Shown here piece by piece: positions 8,001-11,564 of a stretch of 11,564 nt of DNA. The notes beneath the pieces are model-generated. The model was not told the DNA's origin and searched no databases. It worked only from the letters and a program-made list of their open reading frames with translations. The DNA comes from an uncultured Chloroflexota bacterium (GTDB taxonomy: Bacteria; Chloroflexota; Chloroflexia; Chloroflexales; Roseiflexaceae), in NCBI GenBank assembly GCA_937876225.1, contig CALFIC010000077.1, forward strand, positions 1-11,564, given 5' to 3'. The position numbers were made by a program, and so were the translations under genes. Numbering within the stretch: the stretch's first letter is position 1; the number at the start of each line of letters is the position of its first letter.

Positions 8001-8848
8001 TGGTATGTCCCAGGCGTACTGCCAATCGTATATTGGATCATGAATCCGGCATCATTGGGACCATAATTCGCATGAAAACCAATATCTCCACCCGAATTAA
8101 TCGTCGCATAGGGGTTCGTGTAATTATCGGCGTATGCCCCTTCAAAGGTACTCATGCCCGTATCTGCCGGAATTTCCTTCATCCCTAACACTACACGCGA
8201 ATTTGGCTCGATTGACTGCACATTTTTTACCGGATTGGTGATATACATGTTATACGCACTGTCCGAGCCACCGGGTGCCGTATCACCACCCTTATACAAT
8301 TTCACCGTAGCCGTATTGCCGGCAGGAATCGTTACATCGTATTCGTCGTGATAGTAATAATTGGGATAGGTATAACTAATCGTCCGTTGTAGAATATACG
8401 CCTTACCACCGATGGTCTTGGTATAAGTCATCACAACCGAGCCACTACCGGTCGTCGTTGCCCCAGATGTGTTTGCGCTCCCCGTCAGATTCCCAATCAC
8501 CAACGAATCAAACTTCGCCACACTACTCATCGTCGCCGAAGCACTCGATCCATTCATCACCGTATAGGGCGTCCCACCAATATTCAGTGTTTCACCGACA
8601 TCACCACCTGAATAAATAAAGTCATTCCCGGCAAAGCTTAACTGTTCACCATAACCAGCAATGTTAAAGGTAATTTTGATTCCATCGCTCCCGGCCGCAT
8701 TCGCACCACCACCACCATTGATTGTCACCATCGGCATCCCACTCGGCGCCGTCGCATGTACTACCGGTGCTCGCCCCAGCAGTGGCAACAACACCAACAT
8801 GACAGCAATCATACTGATTACAAGATACCGGAATTTGTAGAGCGCCAT
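5060..8848 (-). CDS. Large secreted multidomain protein (Ig-like repeats + RCC1 repeats + Thr-rich tail)
   Basis: 1262 residues from the ATG at 8848. That start is chosen over the in-frame ATG at 8905 because it directly begins a signal peptide (basic MALYKFR, hydrophobic core to about residue 24, cleavage likely after VHA at 32) and has GGGG/GGAG just upstream. Order: residues 33-417, mostly unassigned, though the end (about 325-415) resembles DUF11/DUF7933-type envelope repeats; Thr/Pro linker 418-459; five Ig-like repeats 460-887, each with a Cys pair; linker 888-907; RCC1-type repeats 908-1180 with recurring VAWG and GQ-NVP motifs; Thr/Ser-rich tail 1181-1262 with TFTRTx repeats. No LPXTG, PEP-CTERM or C-terminal membrane segment is seen. 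It is probably exported and glycosylated at Thr-rich parts, acting in surface binding. It is monocistronic with its own terminator. The specific ligand is unknown. Confidence 0.85.
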   Translation of the reverse strand: MALYKFRYLVISMIAVMLVLLPLLGRAPVVHATAPSGMPMVTINGGGGANAAGSDGIKITFNIAGYGEQLSFAGNDFIYSGGDVGETLNIGGTPYTVMNGSSASATMSSVAKFDSLVIGNLTGSANTSGATTTGSGSVVMTYTKTIGGKAYILQRTISYTYPNYYYHDEYDVTIPAGNTATVKLYKGGDTAPGGSDSAYNMYITNPVKNVQSIEPNSRVVLGMKEIPADTGMSTFEGAYADNYTNPYATINSGGDIGFHANYGPNDAGFMIQYTIGSTPGTYHEENITYVGFQKVNLEASWSSAVVNDVGRLNLMLTNAFLVTKTGLGFNFQLPAGLIPGALGSTCTGSTVTVDGSNVVHVSGISMTSLSSCLVTVDVGSPSATTYTYTSASASSLATVDMANAVGSSPVTFLQASSTFTPTPTATSTATLTPTATSTPTKTSTSTPTATSTPTPTPSGQTITFPTIPDKIAGAPTFTVAATTSSSLAVTYASTTPAVCTVSGAVVTIVGPGTCSITASQPGGTVGGVTYSPAANVTNSFTVKANQTITFATPADKNKTDADFSPGATATSGLPVVYTSSTPSTCTIVSNQVHLVAQGTCTVTAAQAGDNTYAAATSVTKSFLVKEVQTISFPTIPDKPADAAPFSVVATVPSGLIVTYTSTTPAVCTIANGVVTVIGPGDCSIKASQPGGTINGVNYAAAPDVINTFKIKAAQVITFSALNDVLYTTADFDPGAIASSTLPVTYTTSTPSVCTIVANQVHLVTTGTCTVTANQIGGVSGSLTYNAAPPVTQSFASLGVQQSITFPAIPNRSVYEGSFVLNATASSGLPVNYISNSPAFCTIAGTRVTIVKGGGFCTIVARQGGGTIGGSTFGPAPDVTQEFVISNATRTPTASNTRTATPTAALSDLRKAAIGNLFVVALLRDGTIAAWGSNKPNIHESVIPPQFQNTLFKDVAASIGNAYVLDEAGNLYTWGENLYGEGDIPGDAQNGIKAVAAGARFAFAIRSDDTVAAWGRNEFGQVNVPAGLSDVIAVDGGDRHAVALKRDGTVVAWGDNTAGQTNVPPGLSGVIAISAGQDHTMALLNTGTVVAWGGNSKGQTKVPLDVSDIVAIAAGRECSFAVKADGTLYAWGNSTYTKFPAAINGRSIVAVDSANQNSIVGLRGGGILVAGVNLANVMASRTLTTTPIITLTPSETSTPSETPTLTVSKTPSMTRSLTFTRTYTFTRTITFTRTTTFTRTPSFTKTVTRTMTPSRTKSPTRTP
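5111..5200 (-). repeat. Five-copy TFTRTx hexapeptide repeat in the C-terminal tail
   Basis: Residues 1217-1246 run as TFTRTY, TFTRTI, TFTRTT, TFTRTP, SFTKTV: a six-residue period with an aromatic at position 2 and a basic residue at position 4. The DNA copies are partly diverged, so the period is kept at the protein level. Confidence 0.8.
6188..7471 (-). repeat. Five tandem Ig-like repeats (A-B-A-B-A) inside the secreted protein
   Basis: Repeat starts, each at Q[TVS]I[TS]F, are residues 460, 546, 628, 714 and 801; unit lengths are 86, 82, 86, 87 and 87. Units 1, 3 and 5 share PAVCT/PAFCT and GGT-type segments, and units 2 and 4 share NQVHLV and GTCTVTA. Each has two Cys 15 residues apart (16 in unit 5). 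Confidence 0.85.
7472..7597 (-). repeat. Thr/Pro-rich low-complexity linker (TPTAT-type)
   Basis: Residues 418-459 are almost entirely Thr, Pro, Ser and Ala in TPTATS-like units. It separates the N-terminal region from the Ig-like block. Such linkers are common in secreted Chloroflexota proteins and are probable O-glycosylation sites. Confidence 0.8.
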
Positions 8849-8877
8849 CTCCGTCCCCTTTGTACACAAATTGCACC

Positions 8878-8905
8878 AATATATATATATTTCACTTACA
8901 CTCAA
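8878..8905 (-). promoter_or_regulatory. Candidate promoter of the secreted-protein gene
   Basis: On the minus strand, TTGAGT (8905-8900) and TATATT (8883-8878) are separated by 16 bases and sit 30 bases before the chosen ATG. The TATA-like region is an alternating AT run, so the exact -10 is uncertain. Confidence 0.4.
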
Positions 8906-9155
8906 ATATACTCTGCATTGCTTGTTTCTACAAATACTCCGATTTCTATCCCTTTTTTTGAGCGGATGATGTTACTATAATATTTTAAATATAAAGCGTC
9001 GTCATAATCAATTGCAGTTTTTTATACTTAATAAATCTATATTTAAATTTGTATTTTCAAGAGGATTATTTACTACATCTTTTGATACTCTTTGTTTTGT
9101 TAATATATTTATGCAAAATAATATAAACGGGAAAAATCATGCCTATACATTGGTG

Positions 9156-9190
9156 TTTATTTACTGTTGCATGTATCAACAGTAAATAAA
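9156..9190. repeat. Perfect 14-bp hairpin in the AT-rich spacer
   Basis: TTTATTTACTGTTG (9156-9169) and CAACAGTAAATAAA (9177-9190) are perfect inverse complements around the 7-base loop CATGTAT. Neither strand has a GC-rich stem plus T-run, so a normal terminator is unlikely. It could be a protein-binding site, a recombination end or a cruciform. Confidence 0.65.
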
Positions 9191-9208
9191 TTGTCATCTA
9201 ATTGTCAT
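9190..9208 (+). promoter_or_regulatory. Pho-box-like direct repeat
   Basis: TTGTCAT-CTAA-TTGTCAT: two identical 7-mers at an 11-base period, matching the layout of PhoB boxes (CTGTCAT, 4-bp AT-rich spacer, CTGTCAT). TGTATATC lies about 10 bases downstream (9219-9226), where a PhoB-dependent -10 would be. It lies about 120 bases upstream of rnpB. Confidence 0.4.
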
Positions 9209-9311
9209 TCTACAATAATGTATATCTCACTATGTAATCGTGCTTTGGTCATGTACAACAACATCGTGATGCCAAGGACACCGGATTACCTCATCAATAC
9301 GCATCACTCCG

Positions 9312-9320
9312 TGTTATCAT
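9312..9320 (+). promoter_or_regulatory. Extended -10 promoter of rnpB
   Basis: TGTTATCAT is a TGn extended -10 with TATCAT at 9315-9320. The first base of the RNase P helix P1 (9328) lies 8 bases after it, exactly where transcription should begin. No good -35 is at the normal distance, which is tolerated in extended -10 promoters. Confidence 0.55.
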
Positions 9321-9327
9321 ACAAGCA

Positions 9328-9760
9328 GCTGATAGCAGACCATCGCTGGCTTCGGCCAGAGGAACTTCCCGACTCCTCGTGATGCTTCGGCATCACAAGT
9401 CGCCCTGCGAAACCGTAAGCAGGGGCATGGGATTGGTAACGGTACCATGACGCAAGTCGACAACAGAGAGCAGACCCGCCGATGGCCTTAGGGCACAGGT
9501 GAGGGGTGAAAGGGTGCGGTAAGAGCGCACCAGCGGTGTTGGTGACACCACCGGCTAGGTGACTGCGCCGACCGTTGAGGAGCAAGGTGCGTGGGGTGAG
9601 CCACAAGATGGGAGCCGCAAGGCGTTTGTACCAACTCGTTCACTCGCATCGCCGCGACGACGGCAACCTGGGTAACACCCAGCGCGCTAGGAATTGCCTG
9701 GCTTCATCGCCAGAGAGAGATGATGGTCCACTACAAAATCGGGGGGTATCGCTATCAGCA
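9328..9760 (+). ncRNA. rnpB: RNase P RNA, type A, with a divergent P4 helix
   Basis: This is the RNA subunit of RNase P, which cuts 5' leaders from pre-tRNAs. The ends pair as P1 (GCTGATAGC 9328-9336 with GCTATCAGC 9751-9759). P2 is 9338-9344 with 9722-9728; P3 is a short UUCG hairpin (9346-9359); P8 is 9403-9408 with 9419-9424. The specificity domain is nearly textbook: ACAGAGAGC (9463-9471), CGCCGATGGCC, GGTGAAAG, and the P13 hairpin GGTGCGGTAAGAGCGCACC (9513-9531), followed by P14, which marks type A. GGAGCAAG (P15 region), a P18-like stem (9698-9713), the AGATGATGGTCC block (9718-9729) and CTACAAAAT before P4 are in order. The P4 strands are unusual: the 5' strand is in GAGGAACTTCCCGACTCC instead of GAGGAAAGTCCGG(A/G)CTCC, and the 3' strand is TCGGGGGGT instead of (T/C)CCGGCTT. 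Both changed strands still pair. Comparison is to E. coli rnpB from memory. Confidence 0.88.
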
Positions 9761-9771
9761 ACCATTCCAAC

Positions 9772-9826
9772 ATCCCTCGTTCCTGCAATGGGAACGAGGG
9801 ATTGTTATTTGCGCCCCTCGTTTTTT
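9772..9826 (+). terminator. rnpB terminator, with an alternative second hairpin
   Basis: A perfect 12-bp stem (9772-9783 with 9791-9802, 7-base loop) begins 13 bases after P1 and is followed by TTGTTATTT. The right arm AACGAGGG (9793-9800) can instead pair with CCCTCGTT (9815-9822), which runs straight into TTTTTT (9821-9826). At least one form is a good intrinsic terminator. Confidence 0.8.
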
Positions 9827-9865
9827 CCACACTGACATACTTCGTTCTGCTGCCATATCCCAGCC

Positions 9866-10732
9866 TCACATACCATTATCGAGCAAGCGTTGCAGGACGG
9901 GGTGGGGGAATGCACGCGGTAACGTCAACGCAAAAAACGTTTCCATCAAGCCGGGGAATTTGGCAACCTCGACCAACACACCACTGTCTAATTCATCTTT
10001 GACGACAATCGGTGGCACAACAGCTAACCCATGATGTTCACGGGCCAGCAAACGCAACATCGCCATATCGTCGACCTCGGCTACAATCTGTGGGTTGATC
10101 TGCATGCGATGCACAAATGCATCGAACTCGGTGCGGATACTCGACGGGTGAGCAGGCACGACCAGTGCTTCGGTGCGTAATGCCTCTGCTAATGATAAAT
10201 GTCGCCGCGACGACTCTGGATGCCCGATCAGGCTCACCGATTGCTGGGCAATCGTATGCACCACCACATGCCGCATGCTTACCGGCATGACATTGGCAAG
10301 CACCACGTCCAGGGCATAGTTTGCGAGATCAGCGAGTAATTCATCCATGCGGCCCGAACGAATCACAATGCCACTGGTATGCTCATGCAGTGCCGGTCGC
10401 AAAAACGCCATTTGCAGATTACGCGATAACGTGGCCAATGCCCCCACACGCAACACGTTTTGGCGGGGCGCCCCCGCCATCCCCATCGTCCCTTGGAGCT
10501 CTGCCCCTTTGGAAAAAATTGCATCAGCAAATTCGAGTGCCACATGCCCCGCTTCGGTCAACACCAGTTGCCGCCCCTGCCGTACAAACAATGGCTGACC
10601 AAAGGACTCCTCAAGTGCCTGAATCTGCATCGACAAGGCAGATTGGGCAATGTTGTGCTGTTTGGCGGCCCGGGTCAGATTGCCTTCGTGCGCCACAATC
10701 CAAAAATAACGCAGATGATGATAGTTCAACAC
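9866..10732 (-). CDS. nhaR: LysR-family regulator, NhaR-like
   Basis: 288 residues from a GTG start at 10732 (a TTG follows at once). The winged helix-turn-helix is residues 1-60: NYHHLRYFWIVAHEGNLTRA, ALSMQIQALEES and LFVRQGR match the LysR DNA-binding pattern, and NY-HL-YFW is the particular start of E. coli NhaR. The C-terminal end VEVAKFPGLMETFFAL and HPVLQRLL matches NhaR's VEIGRVENVMEEYHAI and HPAVQRI, so assignment to the NhaR branch is good. NhaR activates a Na+/H+ antiporter gene in response to Na+. Here the divergent partner is a Na+/bicarbonate-type permease, so control of that gene through the shared 192-base intergenic region is likely. No clear Shine-Dalgarno was seen; a poor site is common for autoregulated LysR genes. 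Confidence 0.82.
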   Translation of the reverse strand: MLNYHHLRYFWIVAHEGNLTRAAKQHNIAQSALSMQIQALEESFGQPLFVRQGRQLVLTEAGHVALEFADAIFSKGAELQGTMGMAGAPRQNVLRVGALATLSRNLQMAFLRPALHEHTSGIVIRSGRMDELLADLANYALDVVLANVMPVSMRHVVVHTIAQQSVSLIGHPESSRRHLSLAEALRTEALVVPAHPSSIRTEFDAFVHRMQINPQIVAEVDDMAMLRLLAREHHGLAVVPPIVVKDELDSGVLVEVAKFPGLMETFFALTLPRAFPHPVLQRLLDNGM

Positions 10733-10753
10733 GACTTAAACCATTCTATATAA

Positions 10754-10776
10754 ATGAACGATAACGTATTATTCAT
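10754..10776. promoter_or_regulatory. Inverted repeat near the regulator start
   Basis: ATGAA (10754-10758) and TTCAT (10772-10776) with 13 bases between, about 20 bases upstream of the GTG of the regulator. A second pair AAAAAT (10796-10801) / ATTTTT (10808-10813) lies beyond it. Either could be a LysR autoregulatory site. Short AT-rich repeats arise easily by chance. Confidence 0.3.
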
Positions 10777-10883
10777 ATATTTTTCAGATTATACCAAAAA
10801 TGATACTATTTTTTCACGCGGCAATAACCAACCCAACAGGTGCATTGCAGGACGCCATGGAACTGCTCCGGCACGATTGGGGA

Positions 10884-10898
10884 GGTTGTGACACAACC
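10884..10898. promoter_or_regulatory. Perfect 15-bp palindrome upstream of the permease gene
   Basis: GGTTGTG-A-CACAACC, 7-bp perfect arms around one base, ending 26 bases before the permease ATG. Position and symmetry fit an operator or activator site overlapping the promoter; it contains a partial -35-like TTGTGA. Which protein binds is not known; the NhaR-like regulator is the obvious candidate. Confidence 0.5.
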
Positions 10899-10924
10899 CA
10901 TCACACATATGCAGAAAGTACGCC

Positions 10925-11564
10925 ATGAACGCAATGCTAATCGAAAACTTGGTTTCGCCAATTACCTTGGCATTCCTGCTGGGTATTTTGGCCACAATGA
11001 TTCGTTCTGATTTAGAGATTCCCGAGCCAGTGATTCGGATTTTTTCCATCTTTTTGCTTTTTTCGGTGGGGTTGCAAGGGGGGCGTGAATTAGCCCTTGC
11101 CGATCTCAGCAATATCTGGGGCGCCCTCGGAGTAACGGCACTGATTATTATGCTGGCACCACTCAGTTCGTTTTTGGTGGCGCGCTACGTCATCAAACTA
11201 AGCATCATCAACGCCGCAGCGGTGGCCGCCCTCTATGGATCGGTCTCTGCGGTAACATTTGTCGTGGCTCGCTCCTATGGTGACGGTGCGGGTACGCCGA
11301 TGGAAGGGTATATTACGGGACTGGTTGCCCTGCTCGAGCTGGGAATTTTTGTGGCACTCTTTTATGGGCGGATTGCCTTGGCCCGCGCTAGCACTACCCA
11401 ACATATCGCGCTTGGCACGATTTTGCGCGAAACAGTGCGTTCGCGTGGCCTAATACTACTCGTAGGTGGGTTGATTATCGGGGCGGTTTCGGGTGAGAAA
11501 AATTTCGCCAAAATCGAGCCATTTTTTGTCGATCTCTTCCGGGGAGTGCTAGTGATTTTCCTGT
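10925..11564 (+). CDS. sbtA: SbtA-type sodium-dependent bicarbonate permease (3' truncated by window)
   Basis: The frame is open from ATG 10925 to the window end (213 codons, no stop); an ATG at codon 4 is an alternative start. The protein is very hydrophobic, with about six membrane segments so far (roughly residues 9-26, 33-52, 60-85, 93-112, 120-140, 165-180). It matches the SbtA family (formerly DUF897) in the first half: SPITLAFLLG, IPEPV-IF-IFLLFSVGLQGG and ALYGSVSAVTF, like cyanobacterial IPEAVYKFIVFMLLLKVGLTGG and GLFGAVSGSTM. SbtA is an inner-membrane Na+/HCO3- symporter of inorganic-carbon supply; relatives in other bacteria are little studied. It is divergent from an NhaR-like regulator and has a palindrome just upstream. 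The ribosome-binding site is weak (AGAAAG). Confidence 0.82.
   Translation, partial: MNAMLIENLVSPITLAFLLGILATMIRSDLEIPEPVIRIFSIFLLFSVGLQGGRELALADLSNIWGALGVTALIIMLAPLSSFLVARYVIKLSIINAAAVAALYGSVSAVTFVVARSYGDGAGTPMEGYITGLVALLELGIFVALFYGRIALARASTTQHIALGTILRETVRSRGLILLVGGLIIGAVSGEKNFAKIEPFFVDLFRGVLVIFL

Larger units (their letters stand above)
8906..9311. other. AT-rich non-coding spacer
   Basis: About 400 bases without a supportable gene, clearly more AT-rich than the surrounding genes, especially 8930-9240. It holds a 13-bp inverted repeat ATATTT-T-AAATAT (8980-8992), an ATTTAAAT palindrome (9041-9048), the 14-bp hairpin at 9156-9190 and the direct repeat at 9190-9208. No transposase remnant, tRNA or iteron series was seen. 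Confidence 0.6.

Noticed and set aside
8849..8905. N-terminal extension of the secreted protein from the ATG at 8905
   Set aside because: It would place 19 residues before the signal peptide and would overlap the likely promoter; the ATG at 8848 has the better ribosome-binding site.
9156..9208. Insertion-sequence end or origin of replication
   Set aside because: There is no matching second terminal repeat, target duplication, transposase, or series of DnaA boxes in the window.
9328..9760. rnpB as a decayed pseudogene
   Set aside because: The changes in P4 are compensatory on two distant strands, and the promoter, P1-P3, specificity domain and terminator are intact, which random decay would not give.
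9304..9835. Open frames of 86-100 codons on both strands in the RNA region
   Set aside because: They lie inside the RNase P RNA and its terminator, have no recognisable protein motif or ribosome-binding site, and are explained by the RNA gene.
10789..11112. 107-codon minus-strand frame opposite the start of the permease
   Set aside because: The + strand frame encodes a recognisable membrane transporter; the minus frame has no motif and crosses the intergenic region.

Overview
The window looks like a piece of a Chloroflexota (Herpetosiphon/Chloroflexia-like) chromosome. This is inferred from the style of the large secreted protein (TPTPT-type linkers joining Ig-like and RCC1 modules) and from the moderately GC-rich coding sequence; no marker gene proves it. 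No tRNA, CRISPR array or transposase was seen.

Left part (1-4985, all + strand): the 3' end of an acetyl-CoA-synthetase-type gene, a 13-bp GNRA-loop hairpin, then a tight run of five genes: an AroM-family protein, a DapA/DHDPS-superfamily lyase, a short-chain dehydrogenase/reductase (SDR), a dihydroorotase/hydantoinase/allantoinase-type cyclic amidohydrolase and an HpcH/HpaI-type class II aldolase. Two junctions are ATGA overlaps, so the genes are probably co-translated. Together they suggest catabolism of a cyclic amide or ureide, or of a compound giving a 2-oxo acid that is cleaved by an aldolase. The substrate cannot be read from sequence. Two of the enzymes (lyase and SDR) lack textbook catalytic residues.

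Middle (5010-8848): a strong intrinsic terminator facing the minus strand, then a 1262-residue secreted multidomain protein on the minus strand. Its order is signal peptide, unassigned N-terminal region, Thr/Pro linker, five Ig-like repeats arranged A-B-A-B-A each with a Cys pair, RCC1-type repeats, and a Thr-rich tail containing a six-residue TFTRTx repeat.

Intergenic and RNA part (8849-9865): an AT-rich spacer with a perfect 14-bp hairpin and a Pho-box-like direct repeat, then a type A RNase P RNA gene (rnpB) with an extended -10 promoter and a terminator. The specificity-domain motifs and helices P1-P3 are clear. Helix P4, the most conserved part of the catalytic core, has been rewritten on both strands with pairing kept. 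This is the most unusual signal in the window.

Right part (9866-11564): an NhaR-like LysR regulator (minus strand) divergent from a 3'-truncated SbtA-type sodium/bicarbonate permease (+ strand), with a perfect 15-bp palindrome just upstream of the permease start. The regulator probably controls the permease.
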